Shown here: positions 11,913 to 24,569 of the stretch, piece after piece
Numbering within the stretch: the stretch's first letter is position 1
Layout: each line of letters begins with the position of its first letter
NCBI GenBank assembly: GCA_951799425.1
Contig: OX637395.1
Coordinates: 36,914,323 to 36,978,322 of the forward strand
Direction of reading: 5' to 3'
Origin: Ilex aquifolium
Lineage: Eukaryota > Streptophyta > Magnoliopsida > Aquifoliales > Aquifoliaceae
Length of the DNA stretch: 64,000 nt
The notes under the pieces: model-generated
Database searches by the model: none
Seen by the model: the letters and a program-made list of their open reading frames with translations, nothing else
Told to the model about the DNA's origin: nothing
Position numbers and translations under genes: made by a program

Positions 11913-12391
11913 AGTAGCAGTGGCTGAAAATGTTTTCATTGTTTCATTGTTGGGTTTGTGGAATTTCTGGAATTTCATTGTTGGGTTTGTGGAATTTCAT
12001 TGTTTCATTCGGTCATGTGGGTTTGTGGAATCTAAGCATGTGGGTTTGTGGAATTTCTTCTCAAGTTTTGGGTTTGTGGATGGTTTCATGGTTTCTCGGT
12101 TTGGTTTCATTGTTTAAGGGTACCAGCATTTCGGTTTGGTTTCATTGTTTAAGTAGCAGTGGCAGTGGCTGAAAATGTTTTCATTGTTTCATTGTTGGGT
12201 TTGTGGATGGTTTGTGGAATTTCTGGAATTTCATTGTTGGGTTTGTGGAATTTCATTGTTTCATTCGGTCATGTGGGTTTGTGGAATCTAAGCATGTGGG
12301 TTTGTGGAATTTCTTCTCAAGTTTTGGGTTTGTGGATGGTTTCATGGTTTCTCGGTTTGGTTTCATTGTTTAAGGGTACAAGCATTTCAGT
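11913..12391. repeat. Tandem duplication, about 239-bp unit, within the Helitron
   Basis: Two near-identical copies, starting AGTAGCAGTGGC at 11913 and 12152, each built from many small repeats of GGGTTTGTGGAATTTC and TTTCATTGTTTCATT. It explains three overlapping long open frames here, whose repeated 'GLWNF' translations are by-products of the repeat. Confidence 0.85.
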
Positions 12392-13315
12392 TTGGTTACA
12401 AGCATTCGGTCATGTGTTTTTAGTGTTGGTTACAACCATTCACATTTCAAGCATTCTTTGATGAACATTTGACTCTTATGTAAGGCCACTTTGTGTTTGC
12501 GACTTTCCCTCTAGCAATTAGTTGTTTTGGGTTTACATGCTTTGAATTTGGTGTTGTCTAAGTGAATTTGTTGTTTTATTTTTGTACTGATTGTTGTGAA
12601 TTTGGTTTTTTTTTTTTTTTTGGGTTTTGTACTGATAGTGTCATTTGGGCTTTAATTAAGTGAAGAATTTTCTCATAAAATGGGTTATTTTTTGTATTTC
12701 TTCGTGTGGTTTTATTTATGTGATTATGATCCTTACACACGCATAGGTGTTACAGATCGTAACTCGAACTAGATCATGTGTTTGAAATGAATTCTTAGAT
12801 GATGTGATTTTTATGGCTTGATATTTTTTTTTTTATAGAAAATGTGAATTTCTTATTTTGTCTAGAGATGAGTTTAAGACCTTGACAATGTTTTGGTTCC
12901 TTTGAAATGGTTCCAGGCTTCACGCTATAAAAGTTGTGATTGACTAATATTGAGTTGCTGTCTAATTTTAGTTCAAAAAGAAAAAAAAACTAATTTGTTG
13001 TTTGATTAGTTGTATTGTTAGAAAAAAAAACTAATTTTAGTGCTTTTCGTAATGACATTTGAATTTTATATTCCATAATGTTGGCTGAGTATATTAGTTT
13101 AATCACTACAATTTTGTGCCAAGTTGTACTCTATAATTACTGTGAAACAATAATATTTTTATGTTATTGAGGTAGTCAATAAATATTTGTGTTTAGGCAA
13201 GACTATGACATGAGGGTGAACATGTAATTGATTTTCATATGATTACGAGGTATATCATTATTTTAGGTAAGTAGATATTTCTAAATTAATGGGGTTTTTT
13301 TATATTATTATTATA

Positions 13316-16300
13316 TCTATACTAATAAGATAGAACCCAATTTGAATATTTTTTCACTTCAAAATTTAATATAATTTTAATTCATTTGGGAAAGCACAAG
13401 AACGGTTCAGATTAAATCTACTTTTAATTCAAAGGTCCAAATTTCATCTCAATTCTTCCACCATAATCCAAAGGCTCAAAATACATCCCATACAAATGCC
13501 AAATCCCGCCCATTTTAACCCCAAAGTCACGCTACCCCAGTCCAGCACACAACCCCAGCTAGGCGTACTCTCTCCTTCTCTCTCACCTCTCACTTTGTAC
13601 CCCCCTCTCTCTCTCTTCTCACTTTATAAGACACCAAGAGAGGCAGACCCGCTAGAGCCAAAACCACCAGCGCCACCCACCGGAGTCACCAGCGCCAACC
13701 GCCAGGTACTTTTTGTTTCCCTCTCGGTCGGTCCTCTATGCTACCACACACACCCAACTCAGTTTTTCTCCTCCCTGTCTCTTCTCTCTCATGTGTCTGT
13801 TAACCCCTTTCTCTTCCCCACTCTCTATCTTTCTCTGAACAATGACCGCCACCATGGAGACCCACCAGCAACCCCGCCAGCAGCCACCATCACTACTCTC
13901 TCACTCTCGACGCTTTCCAAAGCCCTTAGCCCGTACATACACACACCCACCAAAACACACATCAGTGAAGACCTATAAGTTGTTCGATGAAATGCTCCAA
14001 AGGTTTTTGACACACGCTCACATTGCAGACCCTCTGAACCACAGCCATCAAGGTATGTTGACATGGTCCCATGGGTAACCAATGTTTTTCATTTCTGTGT
14101 TTATTTTTCAATTGTCCAGTATTTTTTTTTTTTTTTTACATTTTCTTTATGGATTGGAAAACTATATGCACACTTTTTATTTTACGAATTGGGGAATTGT
14201 CTACGAATTGCCTTTTACTTATATGCACACTTTTTGCTCTTTTCCCTAGCTCTCTCCATGTGGAAGACTATGAGATGCATGAAAGTGGTGAGGAGATTTG
14301 AGGTAAGGTGGGATAGGTCAAAGATTCAAATTCTTCCCTATCTCCTCTCTCTTCATGCCTTTTGTTTTAATGTGTAATCCTTTGACAGTGGTAATTGAAG
14401 TTGAGATAGATGACTTTTTTTTTTTGTGGGTTTGAATTTGCTAGCCTTTATTTGGTTTGGACGAGTTGTTATGCAATAAATGTTGGATTTTGCTGTACTA
14501 TGTTGTAGTTTGCAGGCTTCTTTTATAATATCGAGAAATGTTCACATGTGGTATGTTTGGGTATGGAATGTTGGTGGTTATTTTGGTGTTGGTGGTTATT
14601 TTGGTGATTAGGTATGGAATGCTAATTTTAGGGGAAAATAGAATTAAATTGTGACTATCCATTATGATGATTGTTATATATGACTGTGAGTTCTGTAGAT
14701 TAGACAGTTTGAGATTTTCTTGGGCTCCTATTTTTAGAGGAAACTATGCCAATTTTTTTTTAACAAAATAGTTGGGACTAGATTGATTTTAATTTATTTA
14801 ATTAAAGCAAATAAAAGAAAGACTATTTTATATTGACATGTTTTTTCATATTACAAAGTGCCTTTAGGCACGGGTTGTTACTGTTTAATGCTACAATCTA
14901 TTTACACACATAAAAATTATAACTATCAATGACTTGGAAAAACTAATTAGCTCAAGTTTGAAGTCCACTTGAAATCTCATTGACATCTATGTATCACTAT
15001 ACATAATTATTTTTGGATTGAATTATCTTAGCGATTGAAAAGTAGATTCTTGATTTGTTGTCTTGCGGTGTTGTTTTTATGGGTTTGTGTGTTTGTTGTG
15101 GATTTTGTCATATACATTTGTTTAAGAGGAAACTTTTTTTTTTTTTGTTTAAGATGAAACTTTGATAAAGAAAAGAAATTTAAAGCATGTATGAATTTTT
15201 TAAGACATGTCTATGATTGACGATTATTATATTTTTCTGCGTTTTTTATAGGTACTTGCATGGATTTGAGGCTTTTTATTGAGAGTTGAATTTGAAGGAA
15301 ATTTTGAAAGACAGACAAATAAACTTTCTTTTGTATGCTTAAAATTTATCAGCCCTGTATATCTCTGTTTTTCATGTACAGGCGACATGAATTTCATGTC
15401 TCTGTTTTTTTTTTTTTTTTGTGGGTTTGAATTTGGTAACTTTTATTTGGGTTGGATGAGTTTTTTTTGTGGATTTTGTTAATGTAGAATTGGGGCATGA
15501 TATTGAATTCGATAAATGAATTGGGTCGTGTTTTCTTTAAATTCATGTATTTTTTTAATGATAAGTAGATTTGTACCAATTATTATCTACACAGATTGAT
15601 TTTTTTTGTGTGTTTTTTTTTAAAATTAAACTATGTCCATATTTTTTAAATTGATTGTGGTTGTAACTAACAAAAATTAAAAATAAATTGCTACCTTAAT
15701 ATTTGTATGTTATTGAAAATATTTGTATTACAAGATTAGTGTTTGATTTTGTGTTGCACAATGTTTTCAGTTATGGATTTTCTCTTTTTTTTTTTTTTTA
15801 AAAAAAAAAAGTGGTCGTCTTAATTTGATATTGGACTCAATTATTTGGGTTGCTTAATTTTTACAAACTGATTTTTTGAAAACATATTATTAAACTAACA
15901 ATTAATCATGTAGATAAAATGATGAATTTTAGAGTTATTTGGTGCAATGACAAACAATGTTACCTGATAGCTGCCAAATTGTTTGGAATGAATTTTTTTT
16001 TATATGAAAGTGTTTACTATTTGTTTAATCCATCTCCTACTCCGTTTCACTCTTTGTTTCTCTATCCCTCTCTTTCTCATGCATATACTTACGCGCACAA
16101 CAAAACTCTTGCAATAAGGTGAGTTTGAAGAGGCTATGATTTCTATTGTTTGGGAATTTTCATGAAGTGGATCGATTGGTTTGGAATGGGTTTCTTTGGT
16201 GAATGGTTGGTGGTTTGATTATTTACATAGAGACTATGACAAACTATTGAATTTCTATATACACTACGAATGGTGTAGATAAGGTATCATGAATGATTGG

Positions 16301-17920
16301 TTGGGAATGTTTAATTTCATGAATTTCATCTCAGTTCACACACCACCTTTTTTGTTGTTTGCTTATGTTGCTATTTTGAATTGTTTTAGTTGCATATGAA
16401 TTTTTTTGTTCACTTAAAATTTTGATGCTTAGATTAATGTTGAATTAGTCCATTGACGGTGGTTCACATTGTTTTATGTATTATAGGTTTTTATTTTCCC
16501 CGACTCATGGAAAGGCTGAAAAGACTCAACAGTTCTCTCTGGATAGATGGATTCTTTGAGTTAACTTACCATACATATCGTTTTGGTTTTGGTTTTTGTG
16601 TTCGAAAAAATGTTAAATGTTAATTCTTTGAATTGATTTTGTCCTACTGCTAAGGGTTGTAATTTTGTTATTGACCGATACTTCAAAATATGGAACGTTC
16701 AAATCAAAGGATTCTTATTTATGTGGATTTAGTTCTTTGGTTGGACTTTCATGTATAACATGTGATTCTGACTTTTGTTATTATGATATAAATGTTATTT
16801 TGGTTTGAATTGTGCAGTGACTAAAATTTGATGTTCTCTTTGAGTTAGGTTGAATAATTTATGCTTGAGATTGGTTATGCAATGGTTTGTGTTAGGCAGT
16901 GTTACAATTCATGTTAGTGTAAACAGGTTGAGATTTCTTTGGGTTTCTATTTTCAAAGAAAATTTTATCGATTTTTTTTTTAAAATAGTAGGGGTTATAT
17001 TGATTTCAATTTTCTTAATTAAAGCAAATAAAGGAAAAACTATTTCAATTTGAAGGATTTGTTTAAATTGTAAAAGTGCCTTTAAGCACGGTTTTTATGA
17101 TATAAATTACTAATTTTATTATATAAACTGTGTTGAGATCGATATTGTTCAGGGTTATGTGTTTACGGAAAATTATATCAATTTTAAAAAAAAAAATAAT
17201 GGGTCGATATTAATCTGGTGGAGTTTATAGTCGTAGAGATTGGGTTATATCTCAATCTCTACATGAACTCATAATTTAGTTGGTGAAGCTTATTGTAATG
17301 TGGTTGATAGTTTTGATTTGGCTGGTGGATTGAATTGTTACTATAAGTGTGGTAAATTTTACGATCGGAATGATGTACATGATAAATTGCTTCAAATCTT
17401 AGTTTTCTCTCTAATAATCTCTGTAGGAATAACATCATTTTAATTGTGATTGAGCTTCAATTTCGTTTTTTAATAGTTGAAATACGGACCAGTTAATTGT
17501 AGTGTAAAGTTAATATGTATTTTGTGTGTTCCATATTTACTACGATGAACTAATTACACATGATTATGAGGATATGTTCGGTTTAATATGAATTGATAGT
17601 TGTTTTGGTTATTGGTATAAACTGCTGATTTTGTGGCGTTACGATGTATTATGATGACTGTTATATATGATTGTAAGTTCTGTAGACATGTTCATATTTT
17701 TTTTTTTGCTCTTATTTTTAGAGAAAATTCTACCAAAATTTCTAAAAAATAGTATGGACTAGCTTGATTTCAATTTCTTATATTAAAGCAAATGGAGTAA
17801 AAATTATTTCAAATTGATGGTTTGTTTTAAGTTGCAAAGTATTTTTAGGCAATGTAGTATTTTTCAAATTTTAATTTAATTTTTCATTATACCGTGCCTT
17901 CAGGCACGGGTAATTACTAG
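13316..17920 (+). mobile_element. Non-autonomous Helitron with canonical ends
   Basis: The 5' end is TCTATACTAATAAGATAGAA after a host A (13315). The 3' end has a perfect 7-bp stem hairpin CCGTGCC-TTCA-GGCACGG (17892-17909), eight bases, then CTAG before a host T (17921). These are textbook Helitron ends (A|TC...CTRR|T). Inside, a module of about 190 bp occurs three times (about 14690-14875, 16900-17090, 17670-17855), each ending in a decayed version of the same hairpin (GTGCCTTTAGGCAC at 14858, GTGCCTTTAAGCAC at 17076). No replication protein is encoded. Confidence 0.85.
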
Positions 17921-18142
17921 TATAAAATAAAGTTTAATCAACACATTTGCATGTTCCATTATATCATCCATTGACATAAAATTCAAATAAAATCTCAATT
18001 TTTTGAGAAAAAAATAGTAATCAGTACAAATATATCAAAGAACTCAATTCAATACTTATTTGTATACAATTTATACTGTATATTGGAATAAAAATAAAAA
18101 ATCAAATAAGAGGTCAAATTGTAATGGACACAATATTTTTTG

Positions 18143-19575
18143 GGGAAATTTAGAGGCAGATCCCCCTATATGGACTTATTTAGAGATAAGTCCGTCAAGA
18201 AAACTTATTTGATTTTAAGTCCGTTTTTTGTCAATTTTACTATTGTAACATTTCCCTGTAAGAATGTTATAAACAATGTTTATGGACACAATAACCAGCC
18301 ATATACATCTCCTTCATAATCACCTTCAAATTCAACTACAATCTTTCAAGTCACAATGTTTCCTTATCCAAAAAACAAGAAAACGGCATTTACCAAAAAT
18401 CGTTCATATTCAAATTTCAAACTCATTACATTCCATAAAATACAATTTTAATTTACTATTCCAGTTTACTTTGGACTCCATCGACAAAATATTAATATTG
18501 AATATTAATATTTAAAAAATAACAATAGTAACATACTCAACAAAGACAATAACATGGTCACTAAAAAAATAGTAACATGCTCACAAAAAATAGTAACATG
18601 GTAAAAAGTAATAATAATTAGGGATTTAATTCTGTCAAAGTGGGCATTAACCTTGTAACCAAGATTTAAGAGAACTCATACATTAGTACTAAATTAAAGT
18701 GTTATAAATTTCGATTTTATTGATTTTTTTGTTGCGCAAGACAATCGAGTATTCATTGATTGTGTTACTGTGGAAAAAGTTCATAATACTGTACGTGAAC
18801 CAGAAAATGGAGTTCATAATTTTGATGTTCACAATTGGTGTTGAGTGTCGTAATTCAACTGTCGATTGTGTGTTACTACTCGTCATTTTGTAAATTTTCA
18901 ATTTGTGAATCGTATTTTCACTAAAATCATTCGAAAATTAATGTTACTGTTAAAAAACTATTGTCTTGTATTTTGTAAAATTAGATGTGTTACTGAGCAC
19001 AAAACTTTGATGTTACTGTGAATATTAAAGTGTATGTTACATAATATACGTCTCAAAGTTTGTAAATGTATGTTAAAATTCACTATGGTAACATTAGTGT
19101 ATGTATATTAACACGACTGTACTGGTAATACGACCATATATATTAATATTCGTGTTACTGAACTCTGTTGGCATTGTTCAACCTCTCTATATTATGCATT
19201 ACTGTTGTTAAAAAAATTTTGTGATTTAATTTTGACTTAATAGACCAACAATTTATTTGTACATTAAGCTTCCCATATATAACTATCAGAATATATAACT
19301 TCCATATAAAACTTCTGTTAATTATCATAATATTTAATAAACGGTTTTCATATATAACTCAATCAAGGGTTTCCATATATATTTTAATGATCTAACCTAT
19401 GTGACTCCATAACTGGACAAAACAAACACCGTTAGGAGTAATTTTGAGATTTAAAAAATAAGTTGACTTAAGTACCTACATATAAGTTTAAACATGGACT
19501 TACCCCCAAATAAATTTTCTTGCAGGACTCAAGTCATTATAAGCTCATCTAAAGGGACTCACCCTCAATTTTCAC
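18143..19575 (+). mobile_element. Non-autonomous Mutator-like element, copy A
   Basis: Terminal inverted repeats of about 100 bp begin GGGAAATTTAGAGGC on the left and GTGAAAATTGAGGGTGAG on the reversed right end. The element is flanked by a perfect 9-bp direct repeat TATTTTTTG (18134-18142 and 19576-19584), the Mutator hallmark. The interior is AT-rich, with many 'TGTTACT/AGTAACAT' phrases and no transposase frame. Copy B at 24133-25554 shares both ends and this interior style, in opposite orientation. Confidence 0.85.
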
Positions 19576-19882
19576 TATTTTTTGTCCTTAATTGGGGTAA
19601 TTTGGTCGTTTAATAAATTCCGTTAGTTCTGTAAATAATAAAGGTTCTAAGTATAATATTTTAAACTTGAGAGGTCTAAGTGTTGCATGCTTATAAACTT
19701 CAAGGGATCTGAGTGTAATTTACTAATAGATATACTAACGAAAATTGACTGCGATGATCTAAGTGTTAAGCGCGTACAAAACTCAGAGAATTTGTGTATA
19801 ATATTTTAAATGTCAGGGGATCTAACTGATTAAGTGACATTGGGAAATTTGGGTGTAATTTTCCCAACCTTTTAAGTTCAGC

Positions 19883-20978
19883 CGTCAAAAGATCGAATTT
19901 TATTCCGAACCCGTTTAACCAAATATGAGCCAATATTTGTATCCATTTATTTGAATCCGTTTAAATATTTTAAATCGGATATGAATATGGATATATAAAA
20001 ATTCGATTTGATAAAAATCTGACCTAATTAATATATATATATATATATTGATTATTTATATTTGATCTAAAAAAAATATTATTTGTTAAAATTTTGGTGA
20101 AATACTATTACAGATCGGGTCAAGTAATTAGATCAAATGTCTTAATATAAGAAAATTCAGATATTTACTAATATTTTTATATCAGTCGAGTCAACATATT
20201 TGAATTTGCTAACAGATTTTTTAATGAAATTCGAATGGATTAGAATTCGGCCCGAATCCGATCCGCTGAACTTTCAAGTGCTAGACCAGGTTTTCCTCAT
20301 CAACTTCATTTTTTAATTAGACCCCACTAATTATTCAATATTGTAGTTGCCCCACTTGACGTGATAAACGAATTGCTAAAAAATATATTATTGCCCCCCA
20401 AAAAAAAAAATTTACTTTGTTCCTGTTGTCACTTGCCAGTTGTTTATACATATGCATCTTCTAGTTCTACCAATAAAACCGTTTAAAAATTCATTTTCTT
20501 AACAATTTGTGGCATAGTGCACGGAGTTTTTGTTACTGCAGAATTTAGCAAATGTATGCGCAACGGTTATTTTCGCGAGTCGACTCTCGACTCTAAAATC
20601 ATAATTAAACTCTGCACTTAATTTGCACGTCCTAAACTAATCAAATTAATGCAATTCACAGGTATATCCGGTGAGGATCTCCAAAAACAATGCTTCTGTT
20701 AGTGCCAAAAAGTCAATAAAACAAACACATATGTTCATGGACATGCATTCCAGTGGTCCATTCTGGCTATAATATCAAAGACTTCCTCTTCGCCGAGAAA
20801 TCCTATAGAAACAATCACAATCTCCTTGTTATTTCCTCCAACAAAGAACACATAGCTGTCAATGGATCTTACAAGAATATTACAAAACCATCAAGATAAT
20901 CATCCACAATATTTCTATTTGTACACAGCTTTCCCTGAAAAACTCGAAGAAAAAAAAACCTTTGAACTTGATCCTTCA
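19883..20978. other. Intergenic region upstream of the receptor-like kinase
   Basis: AT-rich, with a short (TA)n tract near 20030-20049 and dispersed 'gaatccgtttaaatatttaaatcggat'-type repeat phrases that recur at about 36230-36560. The last few hundred bases should hold the promoter and leader of the kinase gene. An in-frame ATG at 20862 is discussed there. Confidence 0.5.
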
Positions 20979-23393
20979 ATGGGCTCTTCTCAAACTCTCA
21001 AGTATCTTATGGCTATGGCTCTTTTTCTGTTATGCATATGCGCCATTGCCGTGGAGGAGCCTCCAATAGGTTCCCAAGGAGAAGAGAGAGAGGCCCTTTT
21101 GGCTCTCAAATCTGAATTCAACAATTCTTTTCTTGATGACAATTGGACTAGCCTCATTTGGAATATGAATAACACCCCAAATTGGTATGGCATTCAGTGT
21201 TTAAACGGTCGAGTCACCGGAATTCTGCTGGAAAATATGAGCCTGACTGGAGAAATCAAAGCTGATGCACTTGTCAACCTCACTGAGTTGTCCATATTGA
21301 GCTTTAAGAACAATTCCATTTCAGGGAATTTAATGGACTTCTCAAAGAATCAGAAGCTGAGTGAAATTGATTTATCAGGCAACCAGTTTGATGGATCAAT
21401 ATCAACTTCACTTCTGAGTCTTAATCTCTTGGAGTCATTGCAGCTTCAAGATAACAGATTAACTGGTTCAATCCCAGATTTCCACCTGCCTAACTTGAGG
21501 AAATTCAATGTATCGAATAACAATCTCTCGGGGCCGATACCAAACACTCTCCAATCATTCAACTATAATTCTTCATATGAGGGTAACAAGGATTTGTGTG
21601 GTCCACCCTCTCCCACAGACTGTAGTAGCACCAATAGTGACACATCAAAGGCTAACCATTCAAACGGTTCAACGTCTCGTTTTGCAGCCATTTTGATTGT
21701 TGTAGATGTTGTTGGCCTAATTGTTATTTTTTTCCTTTTCATTGTTTACTGCAAGAAATCCAGGAAGCTCAAGAAACAGATGGAGAGACTGAACTTAGTG
21801 GTAAAAGAAGAGGAAAAAAAAGATGAGACACAGATAGAGATAACAGAAGAGAGAAGCAGAATAATTCAAGGAGATCAAGACAAAGGGAAGCTCACATTCA
21901 TGAATGATCATGAAATGCAATTTGAGCTAGCAGATCTGTTAAAAGCCTCGGCGGACGGATTGGGGAAAGGGAATTTTGGAAACTGTTACAAGGCTATGGT
22001 GAATGATGGACTAGCTGTGGTTGTGAAGAGGCTAAGGGACTTGAAACCATTGAGCAGTGATGAATTTGTGCAGCAACTGATACTAATTGCAGATCTGAAG
22101 CATCCAAACTTGTTGCCTCTTCTTGCTTTCTACTATTCCAAAGATGAGAAATTGTTGATGTACAGGTTTGCATCTAATGGCAACGTTTACAATCGCCTTC
22201 ACGGTAAGTTTATTATCGATTGTTCATGTTCTTGATCATTCTTCAGTTGGTCCCTAAACATTTTATATGAAAAACAACACAATATAGTCTTTGGCTAACA
22301 AAAATATCATGCATAATAAGATCTTGCCTCGAGCGAGTCACATATTGTTTGATTATATTTTAGAAACTTTTTTATACTTTAAGGTTAAAGCGTTAATCTG
22401 AAGAAGTGCTCATAGAACTCCTGTAAATGGCTCAATCAATTATATACCTTCTCTCTTGATTCTTTCGATAGATGTCCAAATTCATATTAGAAATAATAAG
22501 AAAACTAGGAATTAGAATAGTATGAGTAAGACGATTACTTCAAAGTGATTTTGGAACAAATGGATGTATAAAGAAATCGATTTTGATGCTATGTCCATTC
22601 CTTGTATGGAATTTATATCTATACATATAAAGATAATACTGGAGATTCTTTTCCTCTATGTTCTTGGCAACCAAACACACGAGTCTTTATGCAATTATAC
22701 TGGATGTCATGTATAGGAGGAAAAGGGACAAAGGATCGGATTCCATTTCGATGGAGCTCAAGATTATCTGTTGCTCGCGGTGTAGCTCGGGCTCTGGAGT
22801 ATCTGCACCTAAACCCTAAATCCCAAACCATTGTTGTCCCTCATGGGAACTTAAAATCATCCAATGTTCTCCTCGACGAGAACAATATGGTGCTTGTCTC
22901 GGATTATGGTTTCACTTTGCTCGTTGCACCGCCACTGGCTGCTCAACGTATGATTTCATACAAATCACCAGAGTACCAAACTTACAAAAAAGTCTCGAGA
23001 AAGTCAGATGTATGGAGCTATGGATGCCTGCTTTTAGAGCTCTTGACCGGAAGAATTCCGGCTAACTCAGCTCCACAAGGCATCAATGGTGTTGAGTTGT
23101 GCAGTTGGGTTCACAGGGCTGTTAGAGAAGAATGGACGGCTGAGATTTTCGACGTGGAAATATCAGTGCAGAGAGGTGCCAACAATGGGATGGTGAGGCT
23201 ACTACAAATTGCAGTGAAGTGTTGCGATAAGTCACCGGAAAAGAGGCCGGAGATGAGTGAGGTGGTGAGAGAGATTGACAACATAAAGGTGGTGGCCAAC
23301 TCGGAAGACGAAGAAGATTTCTCGATGGATCCATCGTTGACGGATGACTCCATTTCTGCAACTCCATCCTTGGTCATTAGTGGAGAAGAGTGA
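20979..23393 (+). CDS. LRR receptor-like kinase, LRR-III type, probably catalytically inactive
   Basis: Two exons, 20979-22203 and 22717-23393, with a GTAAGT donor, give 633 residues. I chose the start at 20979 because it opens directly into a signal peptide (MGSSQTLKYLMAMALFLLCI); an in-frame ATG at 20862 would put 39 extra residues before it. Order: signal peptide, LRR N-cap, about five LRRs to near residue 205, a short Ser/Asn-rich linker, a transmembrane helix (FAAILIVVDVVGLIVIFFLF, about residues 235-255), a basic and acidic juxtamembrane part, then the kinase fold. The glycine loop (GKGNFG) and the VVVK lysine are present. The HRD motif reads HGN (VPHGNLKSSN), losing the catalytic Asp, and DFG reads DYG, as in many plant LRR-III pseudokinases. 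It should sit in the plasma membrane as a signalling receptor. Its ligand cannot be told. Confidence 0.9.
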
Positions 23394-24123
23394 TGATTTC
23401 GTGTTATCTTGCGACTCATGGCCGGAGTCTCGGGCACTGAACTATTTTTATTTTTTTATTTCTCACTTTGCTGCATTAGTTATGGCATATAAACAATTGT
23501 TTGTTATCATGGCAAGTATAAGATTTTCTATCCCTTGTAGTCTTAGCCCTCTTACCTTGGAATTGGGTGCATGAGACATAATTTCCTTGGTACATTTGGT
23601 GGCTTTATGATAATGTATTGTCACTTTGTCCAATGCTGTCCAAACAGTATCAGCTTGCTACTTGTATTCTTATGTCAAACAGAACTGTTTTTGTAATTTT
23701 CTTCAGAATAAAATGAGAAATGATTAGAAAAAGATGAGGTTTTAGAACACATACTTATAGGGTTTATGGATTCTTAGTGGTGTATTATCTACCAATAAAT
23801 AAGAGAAAGGGCAACTATAATTCCACCCATATTAGAAATAGAATTAGGGTATTATGTATATGTTGTTTGGTTTTTTTATTTTTAATTGTTAGCGATGAGA
23901 TTTAAACTATTAACATCTTTGTATTACGACTGGTTTAGTGTGTATATGTTTTTACATTCAATATCACACATTCAAGATTATAAAAATAAATAAATAAATG
24001 AACGCATTTGCTACGAAATACACAAGATTTTAAATGTTTAAACTTTAATTAGTGTTTTTAAAAAATAGATTAGTAATGAGAACTAGTATTGACGAGCCCA
24101 AATTTGACTGGGCCAAGCCTGAT
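23394..24123. other. 3' flank of the receptor-like kinase gene
   Basis: Probable 3' untranslated region with a candidate polyadenylation signal AATAAA at 23707-23712, then AT-rich sequence. The part from about 24060 ('gagcccaaatttgactgggccaagcc') reads like the retrotransposon sequence found again right of the Mutator-like copy B. Confidence 0.45.
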
Positions 24124-24132
24124 AAAAATAAA

Positions 24133-24387
24133 GTGAAAATTGGAAGTGAGTCCCCCTAGAGGTACTTGTTTGGAGATGAGTCCGGCAAGGAAACTTATAA
24201 GGGGCTAAGTCCATGTTTAAAATTATATGTAATGACTTAAGTCCACTTTTTTTTTTTATCTCAAAAATACCCTTCCTTGAAAGGAAGTTAAATTAATTTC
24301 TTATTTTGGAAATTGTTATCCCTTAATTCAAGGTCAATTAAAATATGCCAATAAAATCTCCATCATAAATTTAAAATTCAAATTCAA

Positions 24388-24458
<71 letters not shown>

Positions 24459-24530
24459 AAATCTTCATCATAAATTTAAAATTCAAATTCAAAGCTCTCT
24501 CGCTTTCTCTCTCTCTCTCTCTCTCTCTCC

Positions 24531-24569
<39 letters not shown>

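Larger units (their letters stand above)
11224..17920 (+). mobile_element. Helitron complex (outer 5' end to shared 3' end)
   Basis: Starts with TCTATAATAATAAGATAGAA after a host A. The same 5' start recurs at 13316, and about 280 bp downstream of each is similar. The only intact 3' end is CTAG at 17917-17920, before a host T. Between them I see no Rep/helicase gene, only CT-rich leader-like and GT-rich sequence. Open frames at 11369-12461 run through simple and tandem repeats and look non-coding. It may be a Helitron carrying a second Helitron inside it, with the first 3' end lost, or a read-through array. Confidence 0.6.
10894..19873. mobile_element. Old TIR element, probably Mutator-like, split by nested insertions
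   Basis: The segment 10897 to about 11110 is the inverted, roughly three-quarters-identical partner of about 19640-19865. Both read (G)GGAAAAATTACAC inward and share runs such as CATTTAAAATATTATA, TTCGTTAGTATATC and AGTTTAAAATATTATACTT in order. The outer flanks TAATTCAGC (10885-10893) and AAGTTCAGC (19874-19882) agree at 7 of 9 bases, which fits a decayed 9-bp target duplication. Removing the Helitron complex and the 1.43-kb Mutator-like element leaves an original element of only about 0.84 kb. The alternative is two independent copies in opposite orientation. Confidence 0.55.

Noticed and set aside
11369..12461. Several overlapping open frames in the Helitron
   Set aside because: They translate CT-rich and GT-rich repeats; the residue patterns follow the DNA repeat unit, with no domain.
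13496..14377. Open frames near the second Helitron 5' end, possible captured gene
   Set aside because: There is a CT-rich leader-like start and a GTATGT donor-like site at 14052, but no protein family is recognisable and nothing continues downstream.
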